Positions 43,001 to 51,650 of a DNA stretch of 64,000 bases are shown piece after piece; the first letter of the stretch is position 1, and each line of letters opens with the position of its first letter. The position numbers and the translations under genes were made by a program. Source of the DNA: an uncultured Eisenbergiella sp. (GTDB lineage: Bacteria > Bacillota > Clostridia > Lachnospirales > Lachnospiraceae); NCBI GenBank assembly GCA_910585455.1, contig CAJUEL010000005.1, positions 1 to 64,000 of the forward strand. Direction: 5' to 3'. The notes under the pieces were generated by a model. It was not told where the DNA came from. It did not search any database and worked only from the letters and a program-made list of their open reading frames with translations.

Positions 43001-44038
43001 ATGCTGGGAACAAAATTATCAAAGGGACAAGGACTGGGCAATCAGCTGTTCTGCTATGTGACGACCCGCTGTCTTGCGAAGAAGCGGGGGCTGGATTTTG
43101 CCATTCTGGGCGGTGAGACCTTTGCCAATAACATTCACAGCCAGTGCGGTCTGTATTTCATGGAGCTGGATCTGGGAAAAGAGGCGAAGGAAGCGGATTT
43201 TACCGGCGTATATGAGGAACGGGAGGATCGCCTCTATCGGGGCAATTCCCGTCATGATATGAAGCATGGCTGCTATGTGACCGGCACGGACGGGCAGATG
43301 TTTGAGGTGTCGGACAATACGCTGCTTTTGGGCAATATGCAGGCGGAGGACTATTTTTACGCATATAAAGAGGAAATCCGGGAGTGGCTGCGGGTGAAGC
43401 CGGAATACGACTGCCATGAATTTTCAAAGGAGCATTTGTGCGTGCTTCATCTGCGCTGCTCCGATTATCTGGATTTTCCGGAGCTTTTTCTGCGGAAAAA
43501 ATACTGGATCGACGGCATGGCGCACATGAAAAAGATCGATCCGGACATGGAATTTATGATCATCACCAACGATGTGCGGGAGGCGAATAAGATGCTGCCC
43601 GGCATTCCGGCCTACAATTTTGATCTGGCAAAGGACTATTCCATTTTGAAAAATGCGAGGTATCTGTTGCTGGCAAATTCCTCCTTTTCCTACTTCCCGG
43701 CGCTGACCAGTAAAACCGTGCAGTATATTCTCGCCCCCAAATACTGGGCGCGCCACAATGTGTCCGACGGTTACTGGGCTTCGGAGCAGAATATTTATGC
43801 CGGCTGGCACTATATGGACCGGCGCGGCAGCGTATTTTCCGCGGAAGAATGTAAACGGGAGCTGGAGGAATATAAACGGACCTCCAGGGCCTGGGCGGCG
43901 CTGAACTGTCCGCCTGAGGGGATGAAGAGGAAGCTCTGGCAGGCGGAAAGCGAGCTTTTGTTTTTGCGGTACCGGGCGGCGAGGCTTTCCAGGGGCGTCT
44001 GGCGTCGGCTGCGCAAAATGGCAAAGGGAGGATGCTGA
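43001..44038 (+). CDS. GT11-like fucosyltransferase relative, divergent
   Basis: The 345-aa protein keeps the GT11 frame in altered form: KGQGLGNQLFCYVTTR at the start, LHLRCSDYLDF where HIRRGDY is expected (the second Arg and Gly are replaced), and LANSSFSYFPAL near the end. It therefore probably has the same fold but may use another donor. The C-terminus adds about 60 helical, basic residues. The next gene starts 2 bases after its stop (or overlaps it), so the pair is coupled. Confidence 0.75.
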   Translation: MLGTKLSKGQGLGNQLFCYVTTRCLAKKRGLDFAILGGETFANNIHSQCGLYFMELDLGKEAKEADFTGVYEEREDRLYRGNSRHDMKHGCYVTGTDGQMFEVSDNTLLLGNMQAEDYFYAYKEEIREWLRVKPEYDCHEFSKEHLCVLHLRCSDYLDFPELFLRKKYWIDGMAHMKKIDPDMEFMIITNDVREANKMLPGIPAYNFDLAKDYSILKNARYLLLANSSFSYFPALTSKTVQYILAPKYWARHNVSDGYWASEQNIYAGWHYMDRRGSVFSAEECKRELEEYKRTSRAWAALNCPPEGMKRKLWQAESELLFLRYRAARLSRGVWRRLRKMAKGGC

Positions 44039-44040
44039 CT

Positions 44041-44778
44041 ATGGAATGGAAGGACGGAAAGCTGCAGCTTCCCAATGTGACGCTGATGGCGATGACCAGC
44101 GTCAAGGTGATGGAGACGGTCAAGGCGATGCGCTATAGCATGCGGGGCATCGATTTCGGGGATGCTGTGCTCATTTCCCACAAAAAGCCCGTATATCTGC
44201 CGAAATCCATCCGCTTTGCAAAGACCTCGAAGCTGACGAACATTGATTGCTTTAACTATAAGATGCTCTATGAGCTGGGAGATTACATTCACACGGATTT
44301 TGTCATGATCGTGCACTATGACGGCTTTGTGGTGCATCCCGAGCTGTGGCGGGACGAATTTCTGGACTATGATTATATCGGCGCGCCCTGGCCGGTGCCG
44401 CAGGATGATTTCACCTATCGGGATATCCACGGAAACTTAAGCCGGGTGGGGAACAGCGTGGGAATCCGCAGCAAGCAGCTGTTGGATTTCCCGAAGCAGG
44501 CGCAGATTCCCTTTGAGGAGGATCACGGCTATTTTCACGAGGACGGGTTTATCTGCTGTAAAAACCGTCATCTGTTTGAGGAAGCGGGCATGCGCATCGC
44601 GCCGCTGGAGGTGGCGAAGTATTATTCCCATGAATCCATGATACCGGAGATCGAGGGAATCACGCCCTTTGCTTTCCACAAATGGGCGGGAACAAACGCC
44701 GGATATCCGCAGTTTCGTGGGAAGCCGCAGTTTCTTTTGCGGATCGAGAAAAAGATTGGGCGGATGCTGGGGAAATAG
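44041..44778 (+). CDS. DUF5672-family protein, glycan locus
   Basis: This 245-aa soluble protein matches the pattern I know from DUF5672 proteins in glycan clusters: LPNVTLMAMTSV, then SKLTNIDCFNYKMLYEL, MIVHYDGFVVHPELW, and YDYIGAPWP. The phrase HYDGF with a preceding acidic pocket suggests a GT-A-like glycosyltransferase. The second ATG at 44041 has GGGAGG at 9 bases; the one at 44032 is too close to it. It is followed by a broken gene. Confidence 0.7.
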   Translation: MEWKDGKLQLPNVTLMAMTSVKVMETVKAMRYSMRGIDFGDAVLISHKKPVYLPKSIRFAKTSKLTNIDCFNYKMLYELGDYIHTDFVMIVHYDGFVVHPELWRDEFLDYDYIGAPWPVPQDDFTYRDIHGNLSRVGNSVGIRSKQLLDFPKQAQIPFEEDHGYFHEDGFICCKNRHLFEEAGMRIAPLEVAKYYSHESMIPEIEGITPFAFHKWAGTNAGYPQFRGKPQFLLRIEKKIGRMLGK

Positions 44779-44827
44779 TCAAAGAGATCAGCAATTTAGC
44801 AAAGGCAGCTTGTGATGAGAAGAGCTG

Positions 44828-45193
44828 ATGCGGGTGTTTAAGGATGTGGGGCTGGTGGAACAGCTTGGTTCCGGGATGAGCCGGATTTTGAAAGCTTATG
44901 ATAAAGACATTTTTGAAATATCAGATCATTTTATAAAGGTGATTTTTCCGTTTGCAATATCGGATATGGAAGGAATGATTGCCAATGGCGATGAAAATGG
45001 CGATGAAAATGGCGATGAAATAATCATTTTGAATGTATTGACAGAGAAACCGGATATTACAGCAAAAAAGATCAGTGAAAAAACAGGGTTCAGTACCAGA
45101 AAAATCAGTCGTATTATGAAAAAGATGAAAGAAAAAGGGGAAATTATGCGCATGGGTTCTGACAGGAAGGGGTATTGGATCATAAACAGATAA
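44828..45193 (+). pseudogene. C-terminal fragment of an AlbA/RecG-like ATPase-regulator
   Basis: The 121 codons match only the end of a larger family: VFKDVGLVEQLGSGMSRILKAYD is the typical end of the HATPase_c_4 domain, and the last 60 residues form a winged-helix unit (ITAKKISEKTGFSTRKISRIMKKM). The N-terminal AlbA-type domain, normally about 300 residues, is absent, and the ATG used here lies inside the conserved block. No ribosome binding site is visible. It is a leftover of a mobile or regulatory gene within the glycan locus. Confidence 0.75.
44984..45019 (+). repeat. Three perfect 12-bp tandem repeats
   Basis: AATGGCGATGAA is repeated three times without change, encoding NGDE units in the linker of the truncated gene. 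Slippage could change the number of units without breaking the frame. Confidence 0.85.
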
Positions 45194-45204
45194 TGTAGTA
45201 TAAT
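45175..45204 (+). promoter_or_regulatory. Internal promoter before the GT17-like gene
   Basis: TTGGAT (45175-45180) and TATAAT (45199-45204) are 18 bases apart, in the tail of the truncated gene. It could start a separate unit from 45234 onward. Confidence 0.5.
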
Positions 45205-45233
45205 GTGCTGTTTTACAGCGAAGGGAGACCGAT

Positions 45234-46109
45234 ATGGTATACGATTGTTTTCAATTTTTTAACGAGCTGGATATTTTAAAGCTGCGGATGCATGTCCTTT
45301 CAGACATTGTGGACAGGTTTGTCGTCAGCGAATCCACAGTGACCTTTTCCGGCGACAAAAAGCCCCTGTATTTTCAGGAAAATCAGGAGATGTTCGCGGA
45401 ATTTTCAGACAGGATCATCCACAGGGTCGTGGAGGACACGCCTATGGACACCAACGCCTTTATGCGGGACAGCCACCAGAAATGCGCGGTGGCGAGAGGG
45501 CTTGCGGGCGCGCAGCCGGACGATGTGGTCATCTTTTCCGATGTGGATGAGATTCCCAATCCGGAAGCGGTGAAATGGGTGCTGGAGCATTTTGACGACA
45601 GCAAAATTTACGCGCTGGCGCAGCGCAATTTCTATTGCTATCTGGATATGGAGGAAACCTCCGGAAATCTGCTGTCCATCACCGGCGAGTTTGAGGGCTT
45701 TACCGGGAAGGACCGCAGGTGGCTGGGAACCAAGATCTGCAAATACAGCATGCTTAAGCGCTTTACGACGGAGCAGCTGCGTGATAAGGAGCAGAAGCCC
45801 CTGATGGTGCGGGTGCCGGAGGGCGGCTGGCATTTTTCCTATATGGGCGGACAGAAGGGCGAGTCTGCGGAAAAGCGGGTGAAATATAAGATCAAGAGCG
45901 CGGCGCATCAGGAGTATAACAATCGTTCCACGCTGTCGAAGGTGAAGAAGAACATTCGAAATCACCAGGATATTCTGGGGCGGGAGAGCTGCTTTGAAAT
46001 CGTTCCGATTGACGAAAGCTATCCGGTCTATCTGCGGGAGCATCTGGAGGAATACCGTTACCTGATGTACCCGGAGAAAAAATCCCTGCTGGAGCTGTTT
46101 CGGTTGTGA
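45234..46109 (+). CDS. GT17-like glycosyltransferase
   Basis: The 291-aa protein follows the pattern of family GT17 (MGAT3-like N-acetylglucosaminyltransferases): an opening YDCFQFFNELDILKLRMHVL, then RFVVSESTVTFSG, and the DxD-type metal motif IFSDVDEIPNPEAV. GGWHFSYMGG near the end is also typical. In bacteria these genes occur in capsule and exopolysaccharide clusters. AAGGGAG precedes the ATG. The gene begins a run of tightly packed glycosyltransferases. Confidence 0.85.
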   Translation: MVYDCFQFFNELDILKLRMHVLSDIVDRFVVSESTVTFSGDKKPLYFQENQEMFAEFSDRIIHRVVEDTPMDTNAFMRDSHQKCAVARGLAGAQPDDVVIFSDVDEIPNPEAVKWVLEHFDDSKIYALAQRNFYCYLDMEETSGNLLSITGEFEGFTGKDRRWLGTKICKYSMLKRFTTEQLRDKEQKPLMVRVPEGGWHFSYMGGQKGESAEKRVKYKIKSAAHQEYNNRSTLSKVKKNIRNHQDILGRESCFEIVPIDESYPVYLREHLEEYRYLMYPEKKSLLELFRL

Positions 46110-46125
46110 AAGGAGTGGGAGGAAC

Positions 46126-47034
46126 ATGCCGAAGGTATCGGTCTGTGTCCCTGCATATGGGAATCCGGAAGGAATCAGAAGGTTGCTTACGTCGGTGTCG
46201 GCACAGAGCTTTACGGATTATGAAGTGGTGGTGACGGATGATTCTGCGGATGACAGTGTGGAAAGAGCGGTGCGGGAAGCCGGAATCGGGAATCTGCGTT
46301 ATTACAGGAACGAAAAGCGGCTGGGCGCCACAGGAAACTGGAATGAAGCGGTGCGGCGCTCAACGGGAGCGTACATCAAAATGATGCATCACGACGACTG
46401 GTTTGCCCAAAAGGACAGTCTGGCCCGTTTCGCAGCGCTTTTGGATGATGCGCCGCAGGCGGCTTTGGCCTTTAGCGGCAGTTATCAGGTGACGCTGCAG
46501 GAAGGCAATGCTGCCGGTAGTGAGGAGCGTTTCGCCCGGGGGATCAGCCGGGAGCAGGAGGCGCTTTTGCGCAGCGACTGGCGCAACCTGTTTCTGGGAA
46601 ATTATATCGGCGCGCCCAGCGCAACGATTTACCGGAAAAATGCGTTGGAATTTGAGGAAAAGCTCACCTGGGTGATGGATATGGAATACTATATGCGTCT
46701 GCTGCAGGAAAAGCCGGTTTTTTCCTGCACCTGCGAGCCGCTGGTCTGCATCGGCGTGAGCGGGACGCAGCTTACGGAGCAGTGCCGTGCAGACGGGGCG
46801 CTGAATCTGTTTGAATATGGATTTTTATTCCGGGAATTTGGTCTGGCAGATCAGAAAAGATACCGGGACAGGCTGGTGGAGGTGGCGCTGGAATTTCAAC
46901 TGCCATGGAAGGCGCTGGAGCCTTATCAGATTCCCAGGCGGGAATATAAAACGGCATATTGGAAAAAGAAAAAAGCGGATACGGTTTTTCTGCTTGGCGT
47001 GGTGAAACGTAAGCTGCTGCGGGGTGGAACATGA
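46126..47034 (+). CDS. Glycosyltransferase family 2
   Basis: The 302-aa GT-A enzyme has VSVCVPAYGNPEGIRRLL at the start, VVTDDSADDSVE where the nucleotide motif lies, and the metal motif MMHHDDWF. The later MDMEYYMRLL segment fits the acceptor region of polysaccharide GT2 enzymes. GGGAGG is upstream. Its stop overlaps the next start (ATGA). Confidence 0.87.
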   Translation: MPKVSVCVPAYGNPEGIRRLLTSVSAQSFTDYEVVVTDDSADDSVERAVREAGIGNLRYYRNEKRLGATGNWNEAVRRSTGAYIKMMHHDDWFAQKDSLARFAALLDDAPQAALAFSGSYQVTLQEGNAAGSEERFARGISREQEALLRSDWRNLFLGNYIGAPSATIYRKNALEFEEKLTWVMDMEYYMRLLQEKPVFSCTCEPLVCIGVSGTQLTEQCRADGALNLFEYGFLFREFGLADQKRYRDRLVEVALEFQLPWKALEPYQIPRREYKTAYWKKKKADTVFLLGVVKRKLLRGGT

Positions 47035-48077
47035 GAAGGGTACTGATGCTGGGACCGGACCGGAGCGTGCACGGCGGAATTTCCGGCGTGGTAAACAATT
47101 ACTACGAGGGCGGTCTGGACGAAAAAGTGAAGCTTCGTTATATCGGCACGATGGTGGAGGGCAGCAAAATAAGAAAGCTTTGGCAGGCTGTCAAGGCATA
47201 TCTGTTGTTTTTGCTGGTTCTGAGCGGCTATGAGATCGTGCATGTGAATGTGGCGTCGGATTCCAGCTATTTCCGGAAATCCGTATTCATCCGGACCGCA
47301 CATTTTTTCCGGAAAAAAATCGTCATCCATCAGCACGGCGGCGATTTTACGAATTTTTATGAAAAGGAACTGAACGAAAAGGGGCGCAGGCGGGTACGGC
47401 AGGTATTCGGCATGGCGGACGCCTTTCTGGTGCTGGCGCCCATGTGGAAGGAATTTTTTGGCGGTCTGATCGGTGAGGAGGAGATCACGGTGCTGCCGGA
47501 CGCGATCCCACTCGCTCCTGCAGGGCATAAGCGCTACGGGCAGCATAAGCTTTTGTTTCTGGGCAGACTGTGCAGGGAAAAGGGAATCCGGGAGCTGCTT
47601 TTTTGCATGCCGGCATTGGGGGAGAAATATCCGGATATCCGGCTGTATCTGGGCGGAATCTGGGAGGATGCGTCGTTAAAGGAAGAAGCAGAGCGCTATC
47701 CGGAGCAGGTGGTGTGGACCGGGTGGATTTCCGGCGAAGATAAGAAGAAATATCTGGAGGACTGCGATATTTTTGTTCTGCCCACCTATTTTGAGGGGCA
47801 GTCGGTAGCCGTGCTGGAGGCGATGGCGGCGTCCTGCGCGGTGGTAGCTTCGGATACGGGCGGAATTCCCATGATGGTTACAGATGGGGAAAACGGCATT
47901 CTGGTAAAGCCCCGGGATGCAAAATCACTGCTGGACGCCCTGGACCGGGCGCTGTCGGACGCTGCGCTGTGTGAGCGCCTGGGAAGGGAAGCGCGTAAGC
48001 GGGCAGAACAGGATTTTTCGCTGGAGGAAAATATGAAGCGCCTGCTGGAGATTTATGAAAGCATTTCGGCAGAGTGA
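47031..48077 (+). CDS. Glycosyltransferase family 4
   Basis: The 348-aa GT-B enzyme begins VLMLGPDRSVHGGISGVVNN, with the glycine loop, and has the donor motif YFEGQSVAVLEAMAASCAVVAS with both glutamates of EX7E, followed by DTGGIPMMV. LGRLCREKGIRELL marks the start of the C-terminal lobe. It overlaps the preceding gene by 4 bases. Donor and acceptor are unknown. Confidence 0.88.
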   Translation: MRRVLMLGPDRSVHGGISGVVNNYYEGGLDEKVKLRYIGTMVEGSKIRKLWQAVKAYLLFLLVLSGYEIVHVNVASDSSYFRKSVFIRTAHFFRKKIVIHQHGGDFTNFYEKELNEKGRRRVRQVFGMADAFLVLAPMWKEFFGGLIGEEEITVLPDAIPLAPAGHKRYGQHKLLFLGRLCREKGIRELLFCMPALGEKYPDIRLYLGGIWEDASLKEEAERYPEQVVWTGWISGEDKKKYLEDCDIFVLPTYFEGQSVAVLEAMAASCAVVASDTGGIPMMVTDGENGILVKPRDAKSLLDALDRALSDAALCERLGREARKRAEQDFSLEENMKRLLEIYESISAE

Positions 48078-48108
48078 CGGCGGATGGGATAGAGGAGGAA
48101 GAGCGGAT

Positions 48109-49359
48109 ATGGCAGAGGAGAGAAAACGGAAAACAGCGCCTGCCGGGGCAAAAAGTGCTTCGGAACGGATCGCGCACATAGGGCAAATCTGCTTCTACAT
48201 CGGGCTCTGTCTGGAAATTCTGATCGTCATTCTGGATAAAAGCTCCTGGATCAATCCGGTGGAGGGACAGTTTTTCCGCGTTTCGTTCCTGTTTTTTGCG
48301 ATGAAGGTATGCTGTACGAAATATACCGCAAGGGAGTGGAGCGCCATTTTCCTCGCGGGCGTGATTGCGGGAATCTGCTATCTGGTTTCCACCCGGGATG
48401 AGGCCGTACGGGTGGTGGTCTTTTGCGTATCCATGAAGCAGGTGGATTATAAAAGGGCGATGAAGGTGGTGCTGTGGGGCACCCTTGCCGGGATGGCGGT
48501 GCTGGCCCTCCTCGCCTTTGCGGGCGTGCTGGGTGAGGTCTATGACGCGGGCAGCGCCTTCGGCTTTAAGACGGCGCTTCCACGGCTCTGTCTGGGCGTG
48601 GGCAACAGCAATGCGCTGGCATGCATGCTCTGGGCGCTGATGACGCTGGGCATTTATTTATATCATAAAAGGCTGCGGCTCTGGCATTATGTCTGTCTTC
48701 TCGTTTTTTCTGTCGTGGTTTATCTCATGACGATGACGAGGACGGCGCTCCTGGTGATGGTGGCGACTGTTTTTCTGGCGATGCTCGTACAGTATTTTCC
48801 CAGGGTCGGGCAGGCGAAGCTGCTGTATCTTTCTTCCATTCTGTTTGTGCTTTTTGAGATCGGATTTTCCGTCTATGCGGCGAAGGTTTCGGACTGGTAT
48901 GAGTTCATGCCGGAGCGGACGGTGAAGATCGACCGGATGCTGACCGGAAGGATTTCCAGCATCTATGCTTTTGAAAACGGCGGCGGCGTGCTGGAAAACT
49001 GGAAGCTGTTTGGGGATCCGGATTATGTGGAATACTTTGACATGGGATATGTGAGGCTCTTTTTCTGGTATGGGATCATTCCGGGCTGCTGCTGCGTCGC
49101 GCTGCTTTGCCTGCTTTTGTGGCAGTGCCGAAAGCAGCGGGATTATATGGGATTTGTGCTGACGATTTCCTTTGCCGCCTACACGCTTGTGGAGGCACAT
49201 GCCGTTTCGGTCTATATTGCGCGCAATTATGTGCTGCTTTTGATGGGCGCGTACTGGCCGTACATGCTTTGGGGCAGAAAGGAAGGAGAACGGGAGGTCT
49301 GGTGGTGGAGAATCTACACACTATGCAAAAGTGGGGTGACAGGATATGGACGGATATAA
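48109..49359 (+). CDS. Wzy-like polysaccharide polymerase
   Basis: The 416-aa protein has about ten to twelve hydrophobic helices beginning near residue 27, a large extracellular loop (about 275-315, with a Glu/Arg-rich MPERTVKIDRMLTGR) and a short helical tail. This fits O-antigen polymerase or ligase-like (Wzy) proteins, which have little sequence conservation. RMLTGRISSIYAF is a common phrase in Lachnospiraceae Wzy-like proteins. The ATG at 48109 follows GAGGAGG. Its end overlaps the next gene by 14 bases. Confidence 0.75.
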   Translation: MAEERKRKTAPAGAKSASERIAHIGQICFYIGLCLEILIVILDKSSWINPVEGQFFRVSFLFFAMKVCCTKYTAREWSAIFLAGVIAGICYLVSTRDEAVRVVVFCVSMKQVDYKRAMKVVLWGTLAGMAVLALLAFAGVLGEVYDAGSAFGFKTALPRLCLGVGNSNALACMLWALMTLGIYLYHKRLRLWHYVCLLVFSVVVYLMTMTRTALLVMVATVFLAMLVQYFPRVGQAKLLYLSSILFVLFEIGFSVYAAKVSDWYEFMPERTVKIDRMLTGRISSIYAFENGGGVLENWKLFGDPDYVEYFDMGYVRLFFWYGIIPGCCCVALLCLLLWQCRKQRDYMGFVLTISFAAYTLVEAHAVSVYIARNYVLLLMGAYWPYMLWGRKEGEREVWWWRIYTLCKSGVTGYGRI

Positions 49360-50380
49360 AATCAGCGTGATCGTGCCCGTTTATAATGCAAAGCAATATC
49401 TGGAGCGCTGTGTGGAAAGCCTTCTTAGGCAGCGGTGGAACAGGCTGGAGATTCTACTGGTGGACGACGGCTCGACGGATGGCAGCGGGCAGCTGTGCGA
49501 CAGTCTGGCAAAAAGGGACGGGCGCATCCGGACGATCCACAAGGAAAACGGCGGGCTCGTTTCCGCATGGAAACGGGGCATGGAGGAAGCATCGGGGGAA
49601 TATGTGAGCTTTGTGGACAGCGACGACTGGGTGGACCATGAGATGCTTTCGGAAATGGGAGCCTTTCTGACCGGAAGCCCGAAGGAGATCATCGCCAGCG
49701 ATTATGTGATCGAACGGGAAAAGGGGGAGCCGCAATATGTCTGGCAGCAGCTCGCCCCAGGGGAATATGCGCAGGCGCGGATGAAAAAGGAAGTGATCCC
49801 ACAGCTTTTGGGCAATGAAAACAGGTATGTATGCACTTCCCGGTGTATGAAGCTGATTTCCCGGGATTTGATCCTGGAAAATATGCATTATTCGGACCCT
49901 TCCATCCGGTTCAGTGAGGATATGACGGTCATGCTTCCGGCTTTGATGGATTGTCAGCGGCTGGTGATCATGGACCACAGGGCCTACTATCATTATCTGT
50001 ATGTGGAAGCCTCCATGGTGCATAAATATGACAAAGGGCTGTATGAAAATATCCAGCAGGTGAGAGAAATCATGCGGCGGGTGATTGAGGATAAGCTTTC
50101 CGGGGAAGAAGAGGCGTATATGCACGGGCAGGCGCAAAAGGAGTATGTGTATCTGCTGCTTTTGGCGTTGAAAAACGAGGCCAGGGGCAATCCGGCGGGA
50201 TATCGGAAAAACATCGCCGCTATCTGCCGGGATCCGGAGGTAAAAAGGCTTGTAGGGGAAAATCCCGTGCAGGTGGAGCAGCTGTCAAACCGGCTGCTCT
50301 ATGCGGTGCTTCGGCGCCCTGCCGGGTTTATGATCCGGCTGCTGCGGCTGGCGATGGTGATGTATCGGAAAATGGCGTAG
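49346..50380 (+). CDS. Glycosyltransferase family 2
   Basis: The 344-aa GT-A enzyme has ISVIVPVYNAKQYLERCVESLL, the nucleotide motif ILLVDDGSTDGS and the metal motif FVDSDDWVDHEML. The middle SRCMKLISRDLILENM and FSEDMTVMLPAL are standard for EpsJ-like polysaccharide GT2 proteins. The start overlaps the polymerase gene, indicating coupling. Confidence 0.9.
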   Translation: MDGYKISVIVPVYNAKQYLERCVESLLRQRWNRLEILLVDDGSTDGSGQLCDSLAKRDGRIRTIHKENGGLVSAWKRGMEEASGEYVSFVDSDDWVDHEMLSEMGAFLTGSPKEIIASDYVIEREKGEPQYVWQQLAPGEYAQARMKKEVIPQLLGNENRYVCTSRCMKLISRDLILENMHYSDPSIRFSEDMTVMLPALMDCQRLVIMDHRAYYHYLYVEASMVHKYDKGLYENIQQVREIMRRVIEDKLSGEEEAYMHGQAQKEYVYLLLLALKNEARGNPAGYRKNIAAICRDPEVKRLVGENPVQVEQLSNRLLYAVLRRPAGFMIRLLRLAMVMYRKMA

Positions 50381-50450
50381 TTGGTTTCGGAAAGCAAATG
50401 TGATAGGAAGTGTCAGGCAAAGGAATGCCGCAGTATGCAGGGGTATCATC

Positions 50451-51650
50451 ATGGAAAATAAATACGGAAAGCTGTCGGATAACCAATCCCTGATCAGCGT
50501 GATCGTGCCCGTCCATAACGGAGAGGCATATCTGAAAAACTGTATCGAAAGCATCGAAAATCAGACATGGGAACCGCTGGAGGTGATCATCGTAGAGGAC
50601 GGCTCTGTGGACCGGACGGCGCAGATCTGTCTGGAGCTGGAAAAAAGCTATGAAAACATCATCGTGGTCCATATGGATGACCGCGGCGTTTCGGCGGGAA
50701 GGAATGCAGGGCTTTTGCGGGCGCGGGGGGAATATGTGACCTTCGTGGATGCGGATGACCGCCTCCACCCGCAGATGATAGAGCGGCTCTGCCAAAGCCT
50801 GATCGAAACCGGAAGCGATGTGTCCGGCTGCCGCTTCTTCTCCTGGCAGACGCAGCAGGAATGGGAGCGTGGCATACAGGGGAGCACCCTGGAAGGAGAA
50901 AGGAGTGCCCGGGAGGAAGAAGAATGTGCCCACAGGGAAGAAAAGGCAGCGACGGGAAAACAGAATCCCAGACCAGCAGAGGGCGATGAAGAGGGGCGGC
51001 GCATTTTCAGTCAGAAGGAATTTGCCTTAAAAGGGATTTTAAGCCACGATACCCGCTGCTGGAGCAAGCTTTTTAAACGGGAATGTCTGCAGAAAGTCCG
51101 GTTCCGGGAGGGGCTTACGATCGGAGAGGATATGCTGTTTCTGGTGGATGCGCTGCCGTATATCGGGAGGGCAGTCTCTATAGATTTTGCGGGCTATGGC
51201 TATTTTTATAATCCGCAGGGCGCGATGAACAGACAATTTTGCCCCAGCTATATGGATCAGATCGCCTGCTGGGAGCTGGCGGAGGAAAAGCTTTCCGGCT
51301 GGGCGGCAGGACAGATGCTCAATGCCCAGGAGGCAGCATGGATGGCGGAAACGCTTGCGGCGCGGCGGATGACGGGGATTATGCTGACTGTCGGAAAGCT
51401 CGCCATGCTGGACAAAAAAGGGCGGCGGGAAAACAGAAATTACGTGAAAAGCTGTCAGGAAAAGCTGCGAAGCTGCCTGCGGACAGGAAAGGGCATGGCA
51501 TATCTGGAAACCGGTTACCGGTACAAGGTGAGGCTGTTTTCCAAAATGCCGGGTCTTTATGTGTGGTTATATGGAAACGGGAAACGGCTGAAAGGGCGTG
51601 GAAGGAATGGCGGCGCAGGCGTAGCATTTGCAGGGGAGGAAGGGGCATGA
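50451..51650 (+). CDS. Glycosyltransferase family 2 with low-complexity insert
   Basis: The 399-aa enzyme has LISVIVPVHNGEAYLKNCIESI, IIVEDGSVDRTA and the metal motif FVDADDRLHPQM. Between the core and the usual CWSKLFKRECL segment, residues about 140-184 are a highly charged Glu/Arg/Ala-rich insertion. The second half, IGEDMLFLVDALPYIG, is standard. The ATG at 50451 lacks a strong ribosome binding site (GGGG at 8-11 bases). It overlaps the next gene by 4 bases. Confidence 0.85.
   Translation: MENKYGKLSDNQSLISVIVPVHNGEAYLKNCIESIENQTWEPLEVIIVEDGSVDRTAQICLELEKSYENIIVVHMDDRGVSAGRNAGLLRARGEYVTFVDADDRLHPQMIERLCQSLIETGSDVSGCRFFSWQTQQEWERGIQGSTLEGERSAREEEECAHREEKAATGKQNPRPAEGDEEGRRIFSQKEFALKGILSHDTRCWSKLFKRECLQKVRFREGLTIGEDMLFLVDALPYIGRAVSIDFAGYGYFYNPQGAMNRQFCPSYMDQIACWELAEEKLSGWAAGQMLNAQEAAWMAETLAARRMTGIMLTVGKLAMLDKKGRRENRNYVKSCQEKLRSCLRTGKGMAYLETGYRYKVRLFSKMPGLYVWLYGNGKRLKGRGRNGGAGVAFAGEEGA

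Noticed and set aside
44984..45019. Possible CRISPR-like repeats
   Set aside because: Units are 12 bp, directly adjacent, without spacers, and in a reading frame: a simple tandem repeat.
51239..51646. 136-codon N-terminal extension of the GT11 gene
   Set aside because: It overlaps the preceding GT2 gene in another frame; the ATG at 51647 after GGGGAGG gives the normal GT11 N-terminus.
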